From a virus: a stretch of DNA of 57,860 nucleotides. Each line of letters starts with the position of its first letter. The first letter of the stretch is position 1. The stretch covers positions 1 to 57,860 of the IMG/VR virus record IMGVR_UViG_3300028920_002366; one strand, written 5' to 3'. The notes under the pieces were generated by a model. That model was given only the letters and a program-made list of their open reading frames with translations. It had not been told where the DNA came from and ran no database searches. This document shows, in pieces, positions 25,434-33,247 of this stretch. A program made the translations under genes and the position numbers.

Positions 25434-25649
25434 ATGGGTATCTTAAAAGATTTATTTAAAACAATGCTTAAAACAAAAAAAACTACCACTGTGATAGAAG
25501 AACAGCTGGTTATCGGGTTTGTAGAGTGTAACGAATGTGGTATACAGTGGGAAGCTCTTACATATAATAGTTGTGTCGAACGATTACAGTGTCCAAAATG
25601 TTGTAAACAAAATTCTAAAGTTATTGGTGCAACATCAAACGGGAGGTAA
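25434..25649 (+). CDS. Small zinc-ribbon protein (71 aa)
   Basis: Perfect AGGAGG RBS. C32-x2-C35 and C53-x2-C56 form a zinc ribbon after a basic N-terminal helix (MGILKDLFKTMLKTKK). Confidence 0.6.
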   Translation: MGILKDLFKTMLKTKKTTTVIEEQLVIGFVECNECGIQWEALTYNSCVERLQCPKCCKQNSKVIGATSNGR

Positions 25650-25650
25650 A

Positions 25651-25908
25651 ATGAAAAAAGAAAAAAGAGAAATTTGGGTAGATATTAATGGTGGAATACA
25701 TTTAACAGCACTAGAATGTATAGAAAAGGATAAGTTAATATATCAGTGTAAAATTGATGAAATTATCTATAAAATAAAAGACCATGTAAATTATGGAACA
25801 ACTTTGTTAGATGATATAGAGAAACTCAAAAAAATAAAAGATGAATATAGGGATATACTAATGACTTACGAAGAATTAAAGACACAAATAAAAGGAATTA
25901 GAAAATGA
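25651..25908 (+). CDS. Hypothetical protein (85 aa)
   Basis: ATG 25651 has GGGAGG upstream. A short beta hairpin (REIWVDINGGIHLTALECI) precedes a helical, charged remainder. No family recognised. The end overlaps the next gene (ATGA). Confidence 0.5.
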   Translation: MKKEKREIWVDINGGIHLTALECIEKDKLIYQCKIDEIIYKIKDHVNYGTTLLDDIEKLKKIKDEYRDILMTYEELKTQIKGIRK

Positions 25909-26189
25909 ATAAAATAAAAATATCCTCAACCTGCTATGTAGTTGTATTAATAATAGCTATAATGTGCAATTGTATTAGTGTAGAGAAACAACAAGCGATC
26001 CTTAATCATGAGTTTGGCGATGGTTTTGTAATTAAACCAATGAAAAGTTTCAAAATTGAAGATAAATATAGTAATGCTCACGTAAAATACGTTGCTATTA
26101 ATTGTTCTACTGTGTTAATTATTAACATAGATGCAATTAATGGTGAATTTTGGATAACTCACAAAATACCAATTGAATGCGAGGAATAG
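25905..26189 (+). CDS. Small exported or lipoprotein-like protein (94 aa)
   Basis: Residues 7-27 are a hydrophobic signal (YVVVLIIAIMCNC); Cys25/Cys27 could be a lipobox residue but the -3 to -1 positions are not canonical. The mature part is beta-rich. Function unknown. Confidence 0.5.
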   Translation: MNKIKISSTCYVVVLIIAIMCNCISVEKQQAILNHEFGDGFVIKPMKSFKIEDKYSNAHVKYVAINCSTVLIINIDAINGEFWITHKIPIECEE

Positions 26190-26588
26190 ATGAAAAATAG
26201 TTTTGACTTGTACATACAAATATATACAGGTATATACAGTAAACAAGTAATGAAAGAAAGATGGGAGGAAATAGCAGGGAAAAAATTTATTGATAAGCAC
26301 AAATTGCTCAAAAATCAAATAAAAAAAGCTTTTCAATTATGTAGGCAACTACAAGATAACAGAAACTTTATAGGTCATTATAGATACGGAGCACTTAATC
26401 CAAAGAAACACAAAACATTTAGTCTTTTATCTGAGGCAAAAAAAAGAATAGACAAATTCGATCAAACAAAAAATTTAGAACATATTATAGATGCTATTAA
26501 TATGCTTAATATTAGATTCTATTGCGGCGTGAAAAATGGCGAAAAATTAGAACCTATAGACGATGGTGAACATGCAGCAAGAAAATAA
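26190..26588 (+). CDS. Hypothetical protein (132 aa)
   Basis: Follows the previous stop without a gap. All-helical, ending FDQTKNLEHIIDAINMLNIRFY ... EPIDDGEHAARK. I have seen similar ends on small phage proteins of unknown role but cannot name the family. A terminator-like hairpin follows. Confidence 0.5.
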   Translation: MKNSFDLYIQIYTGIYSKQVMKERWEEIAGKKFIDKHKLLKNQIKKAFQLCRQLQDNRNFIGHYRYGALNPKKHKTFSLLSEAKKRIDKFDQTKNLEHIIDAINMLNIRFYCGVKNGEKLEPIDDGEHAARK

Positions 26589-26624
26589 ATTTTAAGATAG
26601 TATAACTAAATGATTTTAAACATG

Positions 26625-26655
26625 TTAAGAAATAGTTCTTGATCTTTTTTCTTTT
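26625..26655 (+). terminator. Putative terminator after 26588
   Basis: TTAAGAA and TTCTTGA pair (7 bp, one G-U) around loop ATAG, followed by TCTTTTTTCTTTTT. The stem is AT-rich and weak. Confidence 0.4.
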
Positions 26656-26667
26656 TGGGGGTATCAT
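26640..26667 (+). promoter_or_regulatory. Putative promoter for the 26712 gene
   Basis: TTGATC (26640-26645), 16-bp spacer, TATCAT (26662-26667). It overlaps the terminator hairpin. Moderate match only. Confidence 0.3.
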
Positions 26668-26711
26668 TAAGTATAAGGAAAAATAAACAAAAACACAAAA
26701 AAGGGTATATC

Positions 26712-27104
26712 ATGGCAGCAATAGACACAATCAAAAAAACAATCGAAGATCAAAAAAATTACATCAAAAGATTTAAAAGTTCTTATGAAAAAAAATTAGC
26801 TAAAGTTGAAAAGATTGAAAAATTAGCATTAGCTCACCCTGAATACTGGGATTGTCGTGGTGACGATTTGACAAATTATGAAAAAGTCGAAGATATTACA
26901 CTCAGTAATTTTGATGTACCGGAAGAAAAAGCAACAGAAAATAACATAATTGGAAAATTGATTGCTATTGGTGGCAAAGAATGGAAGGGCGGAGCAAATC
27001 ACAGAGTATATTTTAAAAATAAAGTATTTTTTGATATGAAAACTGAAAAAATTATTGGCTCTGATTCTATCGAAATAGAAAAAATTCAAAAAGCTATAGC
27101 GTAA
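26712..27104 (+). CDS. Hypothetical protein (130 aa)
   Basis: ATG 26712 follows AAAGGG; an upstream in-frame TTG lies in the putative promoter and is rejected. N-terminal coiled coil (IDTIKKTIEDQKNYIKRFKS, about 4-45), then an alpha/beta domain (IIGKLIAIGGKEWKGGANHR VYF). The first gene of a new transcription unit. Function unknown. Confidence 0.55.
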   Translation: MAAIDTIKKTIEDQKNYIKRFKSSYEKKLAKVEKIEKLALAHPEYWDCRGDDLTNYEKVEDITLSNFDVPEEKATENNIIGKLIAIGGKEWKGGANHRVYFKNKVFFDMKTEKIIGSDSIEIEKIQKAIA

Positions 27105-27124
27105 AATATATTACAGGGGGTTTA

Positions 27125-28072
27125 ATGGTTTGGTTACTGTTACGAGGTGAATGGGACGAAAGAACAGCGTTATCAATCAAAACAGATGATGATTTGTATA
27201 TTCAGTTGTTTTCAGAATTGTTGAATAATGATGATACTGGAGTGGTATTTTTCAAATCAAACAAAAAACGAAAAATACGGTATAACGATAAAATAACAAT
27301 ATATAGTGACTACGAAAAAAACGCAGACAACCGTTATGCCGTATTTTCTTCTGCTAACATCGTTATGTCTAGGGGTGGGTTTCAGTGGCAAGTAGACGTG
27401 TTAAACAGTCTACCGGACAAAACGATTAAGATACGTTATGGTGCTGGCAGAAGGTTTCTGCCAGAGAATGAACAATATCACCTGGTATTAGTCGATACTG
27501 AAAAACAAAAAGAACAAGTAGAGGCCGTATATCCAAATATTAATACAGCCATCTTTTTAAAACCAGCAGCAAGACAGTTCCAACCAGACAATGCCGTAAA
27601 AAAAGAATACGATGTGTGCTACATTGCTAATTCACAACAAGCCCGGTGGAAGGGGCTTGAGTGGGTCTATGCAACAGCTCCGAAGGACCTTAAAATATTA
27701 CATCTTGGTTATCCTCCGAAACAGAAAGGTCCTCAAAACATAACAAATAAAAGAATAAATCGCATTGATATGCCAGGTATGATTAATAAGTGCAAGGTTG
27801 GTATAGTACCTTATTGGAATGGTATTGATAGTTGTCCACGAGCTTTGATCGAAATGATATCTTGTGGCTTACCTGTTGCAATGTCTAATGATACAAATAT
27901 AGACTTGCAAAGTTATGATAGATATGGTACAATTATACCACTAGCAAAAGATGAATTTTGGTTAGGCGTACAAAGGATGGCAATCCGCTATGAGTGGTTT
28001 TTCCCTTATAATATAGAAAAATTAGATATCAATGTAGCTGCAAAATCACTCAAACAACAATTGTGGGGGTAA
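27125..28072 (+). CDS. Glycosyltransferase, GT-B fold (GT4-like)
   Basis: 315 residues. C-terminal motif DSCPRALIEMISCGLPVAMS (about 238-257) is the GT4 donor site; YDVCYIANSQQARWKGLEWV opens the second Rossmann domain. RBS AGGGGG. Its base composition is a little richer in G+C than the neighbours. Confidence 0.75.
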   Translation: MVWLLLRGEWDERTALSIKTDDDLYIQLFSELLNNDDTGVVFFKSNKKRKIRYNDKITIYSDYEKNADNRYAVFSSANIVMSRGGFQWQVDVLNSLPDKTIKIRYGAGRRFLPENEQYHLVLVDTEKQKEQVEAVYPNINTAIFLKPAARQFQPDNAVKKEYDVCYIANSQQARWKGLEWVYATAPKDLKILHLGYPPKQKGPQNITNKRINRIDMPGMINKCKVGIVPYWNGIDSCPRALIEMISCGLPVAMSNDTNIDLQSYDRYGTIIPLAKDEFWLGVQRMAIRYEWFFPYNIEKLDINVAAKSLKQQLWG

Positions 28073-28073
28073 T

Positions 28074-28403
28074 ATGAAAAAAGACAGTTTTTTAAAATTC
28101 TTGCAAGATTCTGAAAAATTTTGGGATAAAATGAATAAGTTCAAATTTTTTGGGACTAGCTATAGCCCCGAGTTTGAAGATCAAGATGAAATACATTTCG
28201 TTTGTTACGCAAAAAAACTTGATCCAGTTGTTTTAGAAACAATTATGTCAGGTAAAAAAACAAAAACATGTCATTACGGCGGAAATTACGAAGAAAAGGT
28301 TTGTAGTCCTGAATCTGAGTCATATACCAACACTCTTGAAGTTTATAAAATTGAAAGGTTCTGTTTTTTTGTATATTCAGACAAAAGGATGAAAAATGGA
28401 TAA
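28074..28403 (+). CDS. Hypothetical protein (109 aa)
   Basis: Lies between two glycosyltransferases and overlaps the second by 8 bp. Begins with a helical MKKDSFLKFLQDSEKFWDKM; the remainder is beta-rich with two Cys. No family recognised. Confidence 0.5.
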   Translation: MKKDSFLKFLQDSEKFWDKMNKFKFFGTSYSPEFEDQDEIHFVCYAKKLDPVVLETIMSGKKTKTCHYGGNYEEKVCSPESESYTNTLEVYKIERFCFFVYSDKRMKNG

Positions 28404-29187
28404 ACCAAAACTATATGCTGGCTTTTTCGTTGGCGAATTCGGTTGGGAGTTGATGCGATGGCAAGGGTTTCTTAGGCACATGTCTTGTTCATATGATATT
28501 GTAGTTGGCTGTGAGAAAGACAAAACATTTCTGTATCAAGACTTTGCCCACAGTTTTGTCATATATCCAGGCAAGGTTAATACTAGGAATATGTGGCTTT
28601 GTAACGGCAAAGTATTTCCACTATATAGCCAAATAGAAAAAACTGACGTAGAATATTATGTACCATCGAAAGATATATGTCTTAATGATAATCTTAATCA
28701 AGATTTTATCAGGTATGGGCAAAAAGCTGAAGAAAATAAATACGATATAATATTACACGCCAGATCTACTGGTAATATTAAGTCAAGCTACCGCAATTGG
28801 CCAATATCGAAATGGGATCAACTTATTGAGCTGTTGAAAAAGAAATATAACTTGAGAATAGCTTGTATGGGATCGAAGGCAGGGGCTGATTACATTAATG
28901 GTACGACGAACCTGATAGGAAAACCATTAGAACAGATAGCGAATGACATATGCCGTTCCAGGGTGTTTGTGTCTCCATCATCTGGTCCTGTACATTTTGC
29001 ATCTTTGTGCGGCAAACAGCATATTGTATGGTCGGACAAAAAAGACAGAGGAATATACAAAAACAAAGAAAGATATCTTGATACTTGGAATCCATTGAAA
29101 ACAAAGTGTAAATTCATTCCAAAATGGCAACCATCAATATACACAGTATATGAGGCTATAGAAGAAACCCTTAACCTGAGAGGATAA
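28396..29187 (+). CDS. Heptosyltransferase-like glycosyltransferase (GT9-like)
   Basis: 263 residues. RNWPISKWDQLIELLKKKY (about 134-152) and SRVFVSPSSGPVHFASLCGK (about 193-212) are the GT9 hallmarks, where Pro-Ser-Ser-Gly-Pro-x-His corresponds to the D-S/T-G-x-x-H donor site. N-terminal FFVGEFGWELMRWQGFLR resembles the acceptor-domain start. GT9 enzymes transfer heptose to LPS core, so it hints at a Gram-negative-like glycan; the sugar used here is unknown. Confidence 0.75.
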   Translation: MDKPKLYAGFFVGEFGWELMRWQGFLRHMSCSYDIVVGCEKDKTFLYQDFAHSFVIYPGKVNTRNMWLCNGKVFPLYSQIEKTDVEYYVPSKDICLNDNLNQDFIRYGQKAEENKYDIILHARSTGNIKSSYRNWPISKWDQLIELLKKKYNLRIACMGSKAGADYINGTTNLIGKPLEQIANDICRSRVFVSPSSGPVHFASLCGKQHIVWSDKKDRGIYKNKERYLDTWNPLKTKCKFIPKWQPSIYTVYEAIEETLNLRG

Positions 29188-29188
29188 T

Positions 29189-29947
29189 ATGGGAAAAGAA
29201 GTGTTACCAATATTAATTACAACCTATAATCGTTACGAATATTTTCAGAAAATGTATGTAAGCTTGTATAATTCATTGGATTATAATAATATATACTACA
29301 AGAAAAAAATAATTAATATATATGACGATTGCAGTACAGAAAAAAATATTACAAGCGCATTAAAAATGTTAAACGAATGTCACAAGGTTAATTTCCGGGA
29401 AAAAAATGTAGGTACAACACTCAACACCCTTCAGGCTATAGATCAATGTTTCGAATATTATAGTACAGATTATGTTGTTGCTCTACAAAGTGACATAATA
29501 TTTTGTGAAACATGGTTAGATCGTGGTATGACTATCTTTGAAAAAATTATAGAAAGATACAAAGATATTAATATTGGGTTTTTGGGTCTGTTCAATAGAA
29601 GCAATAAGGAAAATAGACATTATTATATACTGAAAACTGGTCACCCTGGCGGTTGTGCTTGGATAGTAAGGCGAAAGTTTTGGGATAATTATAAAAATAA
29701 ATTTGCTATAAATGACGACATTACAGATATTTTGACATACTGCGATATCTCGAAAGGGCCTAAAAATGCAATGACTCGTCATAAAATTAAGAACCTAGTT
29801 GATTACAAACTTGCTCACAGGGCTCATTCCATCAACTGGCACTGTGCTAAGGTTGGTGACTCTCTTGTACAGCATATTGGACACAAAAGTAGTGTAAGTG
29901 ATCGAGACATGTCCGAATTCGATTCTACTTGTTTTATTCGAAATTAA
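29189..29947 (+). CDS. Glycosyltransferase family 2 (GT-A)
   Basis: 252 residues. ILITTYNRYEYFQKMYVSL opens a GT2 domain. INIYDDCSTEKNI gives the first acidic pair, VVALQSDIIF the metal site, and GGCAWIVRRKFWDNY the acceptor-side region. The last glycosyltransferase of the island. Its 3' end contains the -35 of the next promoter. Confidence 0.75.
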   Translation: MGKEVLPILITTYNRYEYFQKMYVSLYNSLDYNNIYYKKKIINIYDDCSTEKNITSALKMLNECHKVNFREKNVGTTLNTLQAIDQCFEYYSTDYVVALQSDIIFCETWLDRGMTIFEKIIERYKDINIGFLGLFNRSNKENRHYYILKTGHPGGCAWIVRRKFWDNYKNKFAINDDITDILTYCDISKGPKNAMTRHKIKNLVDYKLAHRAHSINWHCAKVGDSLVQHIGHKSSVSDRDMSEFDSTCFIRN

Positions 29948-29957
29948 TTGGTATAAT
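29929..29957 (+). promoter_or_regulatory. Strong promoter with extended -10
   Basis: TTGTTT (29929-29934), 17-bp spacer, TATAAT (29952-29957) preceded by TGG. It drives the 29976 gene and, through it, dut. RBS GGGAGG follows. Confidence 0.75.
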
Positions 29958-29975
29958 ATTAAAAAGGGAGGTAGT

Positions 29976-30263
29976 ATGAATAAAGAAACAATAGAATTAA
30001 TTATTGATGATATAAAACAAAAATGGGGTAATTTAGATGTATGTGATAAATCTTTTGACATGTTTGTTATAGTGATAGTACAACTTTTTATGACTTGTAT
30101 TATAGGTGCTGCTTTTCGAAGTGGAACAATAGTATCTATTGGTTTTGGTATAGCTACTTTCGAAGGAATATGTATAGGGGTGTATATACTAAAAAATATT
30201 TATTTTAACTATATAAACGGTTTAAAAAAGAAAAAAAATGAACATTACACGATGGTGAAATAA
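29976..30263 (+). CDS. Small membrane protein, two TM helices (95 aa)
   Basis: ATG 29976 with GGGAGG RBS. A charged helical N-terminus (about 1-30), TM helices at about 31-50 and 54-76, and a basic tail. Function unknown; a holin role cannot be excluded. Confidence 0.55.
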   Translation: MNKETIELIIDDIKQKWGNLDVCDKSFDMFVIVIVQLFMTCIIGAAFRSGTIVSIGFGIATFEGICIGVYILKNIYFNYINGLKKKKNEHYTMVK

Positions 30264-30305
30264 AAAACAACAATATTATTGCTATTTTTGAAAAAAGGAG
30301 CTTAA

Positions 30306-30842
30306 ATGCCACCAACACTTAAAATTAAAAGAGTAGACAAAAATGTAAAAATGCCAGTGCGGAAAACTTCTGCTAGTTCAGGAGTAGATGTTTATGGCTG
30401 GAAATTTTTGATGCACTACAAAAAACATACAGTTGTCCATACATGGTCAGATCGTTTAGGTTTCCAAATACAAAAAGAGGATATTAGTAATAACGATGAA
30501 AGTATAATTGATATAGAGCCTGGTGAAAGAGTGCTTATTGACACAGGGATAATAGCAACTGTTGGCCCAGGTCACGAGATACAAGTGCGCCCACGGTCTG
30601 GAATATCACTCGAGAAAGGCTTGTTATTAATTAACACACCAGCAACTATTGACGAGGATTATCGTGGAACCATTAAAATAATGTTCGCAAATTACACAAT
30701 CGAAAAAGTTAGTATCAATCTTGATGTTCGGTTAGCTCAATTGGTAGTTTGTCCTGTTGTGATATCTGATATTGTTGAGGTTGATAGTTTTGATGCCACA
30801 AGTCGTGGAAATAGCGGAATTGGTTCAACGGGGATTAAATAA
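30306..30842 (+). CDS. dut: dUTP diphosphatase
   Basis: 178 residues. Hydrolyses dUTP to dUMP, keeping uracil out of DNA. All five trimeric-dUTPase motifs are visible: SSGVDVYG (1), VLIDTGI (2), RPRSGIS (3), TPATIDEDYRG (4, with Tyr and catalytic Asp) and SRGNSGIGSTG (5). Insert LMHYKKHTVVHTWSDRLGFQ after motif 1 makes it longer than usual (about 140-150). RBS AAGGAG. Confidence 0.92.
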   Translation: MPPTLKIKRVDKNVKMPVRKTSASSGVDVYGWKFLMHYKKHTVVHTWSDRLGFQIQKEDISNNDESIIDIEPGERVLIDTGIIATVGPGHEIQVRPRSGISLEKGLLLINTPATIDEDYRGTIKIMFANYTIEKVSINLDVRLAQLVVCPVVISDIVEVDSFDATSRGNSGIGSTGIK

Positions 30843-30843
30843 T

Positions 30844-31032
30844 ATGGTTTCTGGTATAATAATAATTGTATTACTAATAGCTTGTATACTTTCTACTTTT
30901 GTTTCCATTCGAGAGTACAAAAAAAAAGACTCAAAAGAATTATTAATATTAATATCACGTATAAGTGTTTTGTGGACAGCCTATTATATGATAATGCTGC
31001 TTTTTGTAATAAAAATAATGAATTTATACTAA
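30844..31032 (+). CDS. Small membrane protein, two TM helices (62 aa)
   Basis: ATG 30844 just after the dut stop, probably translationally coupled. TM helices at about 3-21 and 37-60, with a charged loop REYKKKDSKE between. Holin-like size and topology but no lysis neighbour. Confidence 0.5.
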   Translation: MVSGIIIIVLLIACILSTFVSIREYKKKDSKELLILISRISVLWTAYYMIMLLFVIKIMNLY

Positions 31033-31087
31033 AATAGGTGTACAATTAAAGGGTAACAAAAATACTCAACTTTCATCGGGAGGAATC

Positions 31088-31273
31088 ATGGAAAACGCAA
31101 TTATCAGTTCTTTTTTCTTGTTCTTTTGCATTATAGTCCAAAGCGTGTATTTGGCAATAGTATACCCAAAAACTACCATAGGATTTGTCTTACAAAACAC
31201 TGTACTATTGATTACCTGGATGTGTTTTTTGTATTGTTTTTTGCCTTACTTAATTAAAATAACTGTTTTATGA
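31088..31273 (+). CDS. Small membrane protein, two TM helices (61 aa)
   Basis: GGGAGGA RBS. Two hydrophobic helices (about 6-24, 30-58), almost no charge. A TGTACAAT box at 31039-31046 could be its promoter -10, but no good -35 is seen. Confidence 0.5.
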   Translation: MENAIISSFFLFFCIIVQSVYLAIVYPKTTIGFVLQNTVLLITWMCFLYCFLPYLIKITVL

Positions 31274-31306
31274 TTATTTTTGGGAAAATATATTATATTA
31301 ATACAT

Positions 31307-31573
31307 ATGAATTCCCAAGAAAAAATAATCGACCTAGAGGTAAGAATATCTATGCTAGAAAAAACGGTTAGCAAAATCGAAACCACTATAACAACCTTTA
31401 CCGAAAAAACACAAAAAATAATCAGAAACTTTATATACGTAATAATAGGTACAATATTTATGTCGCTTTTTACTGGTTTATCACTTCAATACAAGTCATT
31501 TCACGAGGTGCATAGCAAAATATACGCAGTAGAAGGTAAGGTAGATAGTCTACGTATTATTACAGGGAAATAG
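31307..31573 (+). CDS. Coiled-coil membrane-anchored protein (88 aa)
   Basis: ATG 31307. N-terminal coiled coil (EKIIDLEVRISMLEKTVSKI, about 4-45), one TM helix (about 46-65), short exterior part. No RBS; a TATATT box ends 7 nt upstream of ATG, so it may be leaderless. This topology resembles haemolysin-XhlA-like or spanin-like phage membrane proteins, unproven. Confidence 0.5.
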   Translation: MNSQEKIIDLEVRISMLEKTVSKIETTITTFTEKTQKIIRNFIYVIIGTIFMSLFTGLSLQYKSFHEVHSKIYAVEGKVDSLRIITGK

Positions 31574-31574
31574 T

Positions 31575-32279
31575 ATGTATACATTAATTATATCAATACT
31601 GATATTATTCTCGTTATATTTATACTTTACTTATCACAAAAAATATGATTGCAAGGCGTTTTATTACTGGTTTTTTACGTCATGTATGGTTGGGTGGGTA
31701 GAATTTGTATGTTTTTTACGACACGACGCATGGTTGTTTGATCATAAACATGTGATTGGGTTGAGAATACTAGATGTTACTATTGAGGATTATATATTTT
31801 GTCCTTGTTTTTCAATAATATTCTGGTGGTTATATGATTTAACTAAGAAAAAATTTAAGCAAAGAGTATTTAATCCTGATGATAAATTACTTTTCACTAT
31901 AGGGGTTTTTCTAATAGCGTTAATATATTACGACATAGGATCACAGTTTTCGAAATATATGGCTTTACGAGCTTCGATAGGCTTTGTTGGGCTTATATAT
32001 TGCTGGAATTGGGCATCTTTTCGACATTGTGGTATATTTTTAATAATTGTATATATAATTGGTTTTGGATGGGATCTGCCAAGTGTAGTAACAAAGATAT
32101 GGACTTATATAGATTGTACAACCGGAGTACCATCAAAGATATACGATGGCAAGGTTTTTGCTATTCTTGGAGCAAAATTTCCGATAGAACTTTTTGGTTA
32201 CTATTTTACGGGAGGTTTTTTCTCTTTTTGGACTATTAGCTTTTTTAGGTGCTATTTTGAAAGGAGTTATAGGAAATGA
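31575..32279 (+). CDS. Polytopic membrane protein, lycopene-cyclase-domain-like
   Basis: 234 residues, about seven TM helices. Two related blocks, FDHKHVIGLRILDVTIEDYIF (first half) and YDGKVFAILGAKFPIELFGYYF (second half), match the pattern of the duplicated lycopene cyclase domain (CrtYc/CrtYd: W-x..G-x..LP-(I/L)-E-(E/D)-x-(L/I)-F). A carotenoid role in a phage would be surprising; the fold may be reused. The final codons form junction DNA repeated at 32620-32636. Confidence 0.45.
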   Translation: MYTLIISILILFSLYLYFTYHKKYDCKAFYYWFFTSCMVGWVEFVCFLRHDAWLFDHKHVIGLRILDVTIEDYIFCPCFSIIFWWLYDLTKKKFKQRVFNPDDKLLFTIGVFLIALIYYDIGSQFSKYMALRASIGFVGLIYCWNWASFRHCGIFLIIVYIIGFGWDLPSVVTKIWTYIDCTTGVPSKIYDGKVFAILGAKFPIELFGYYFTGGFFSFWTISFFRCYFERSYRK

Positions 32280-32629
32280 AGGAAAAACTCAAAAGAATAT
32301 ATAGGTGTGATTATTGTAATAAGCTTTATTTTAAAAAACTTTTTTGCCTTAATCATGAGGAGCGATGTAAAGGAAATCCAAAAAATTTTAGAGTTTGTAA
32401 CCGATGTCCTTATCTCGAAAAGGTAGAAGCGATGCATTATGTTGATACCTATGTGGGAGGAGAAGATCACAAAGTTAATGTTTTTTATTGCGAAAAATTA
32501 GACGTATATGTTTACCCTTTTAGTGTAGAAAGAAAGAAAAACTGGTTTGAGTTTGATAATAAGAACAATATTCCTATGAAAAAAGAATGTGTGCATTATG
32601 ATAAATTTGTTAATTATAGGGAGTTATAG
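32276..32629 (+). CDS. Cys/His-rich zinc-finger protein (117 aa)
   Basis: C11-x2-C14 ... H27-x3-C31 forms a C2H2/C2HC-type finger, followed by C41-x2-C44-P. The rest is beta-rich. ATGA overlap with the membrane protein. Probable nucleic-acid or protein adaptor; function unknown. Confidence 0.6.
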   Translation: MKEKLKRIYRCDYCNKLYFKKLFCLNHEERCKGNPKNFRVCNRCPYLEKVEAMHYVDTYVGGEDHKVNVFYCEKLDVYVYPFSVERKKNWFEFDNKNNIPMKKECVHYDKFVNYREL

Positions 32630-32632
32630 GAA

Positions 32633-33040
32633 ATGAGCAACTGTGGTTGTGTATATGTCAATATTGGAGAAGAATGTTTCAGTGGGAGTAATACAAAAAA
32701 GACGTTTGCAGCTCATGAAATAGAATGTTGTGAATGTGATAGGACAATAGATATTGGTGAAACTTACGCAAAAACATTAGCTTGGTATGACCCAAAGAAA
32801 CAACCAGAAAGTCCGTTAAGATACGATATGTGCTTAGATTGTGCATCAATTAGAGATGTGTTTTTTTGTGAAGGGTATCTATATCGTGGAATGTACGAAT
32901 TACTTGAAAAACACATAGAAGAAAATAACGTAGAAATAAGTTCTGATTGTTTAGCACGATTAACAAAGGATGCAAGAAACCGTGTTTGCGATATGATTGA
33001 AGAGTGGTGGGGAAAAAATTACTACGAGGAAGATGATTAG
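32633..33040 (+). CDS. Cys-rich hypothetical protein (135 aa)
   Basis: Cys pairs in IECCECDRTID and DMCLDCASI suggest a zinc site. The C-terminal half is helical and acidic. The start region shares 17 nt with the previous gene start. Function unknown. Confidence 0.55.
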   Translation: MSNCGCVYVNIGEECFSGSNTKKTFAAHEIECCECDRTIDIGETYAKTLAWYDPKKQPESPLRYDMCLDCASIRDVFFCEGYLYRGMYELLEKHIEENNVEISSDCLARLTKDARNRVCDMIEEWWGKNYYEEDD

Positions 33041-33043
33041 CCA

Positions 33044-33247
33044 ATGAAAAAATATTACAAGCACTATAAAGGTGGTGTATACAAACTAATATACGAGGGT
33101 ACACACCACATAACCCAAGAAAATTACGTTGTGTATGAAAATATAACTAACTCTACAATATACGTCACACCAAAAATAGACTTTTTCCGTTTTCTTAAAA
33201 TAAAAAATTATTACGTGCCTAAATTCGAGGAAATATTACGTGCCTGA
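33044..33247 (+). CDS. DUF1653-like small protein (67 aa)
   Basis: KHYKGGVYKLIYEGTHHITQENYVVYENI ... IYVTPKIDFF follows the DUF1653 pattern (Y-x-H-Y-K-G-x-x-Y ... E-x-x-V-V-Y). A common phage and bacterial small beta-barrel of unknown role. It overlaps the head gene's GTG. Confidence 0.6.
   Translation: MKKYYKHYKGGVYKLIYEGTHHITQENYVVYENITNSTIYVTPKIDFFRFLKIKNYYVPKFEEILRA

Noticed and set aside
30264-30300. Possible terminator before dut (CAATATTATTG)
   Set aside because: Stem is only A/T with no clear T run; too weak to call.
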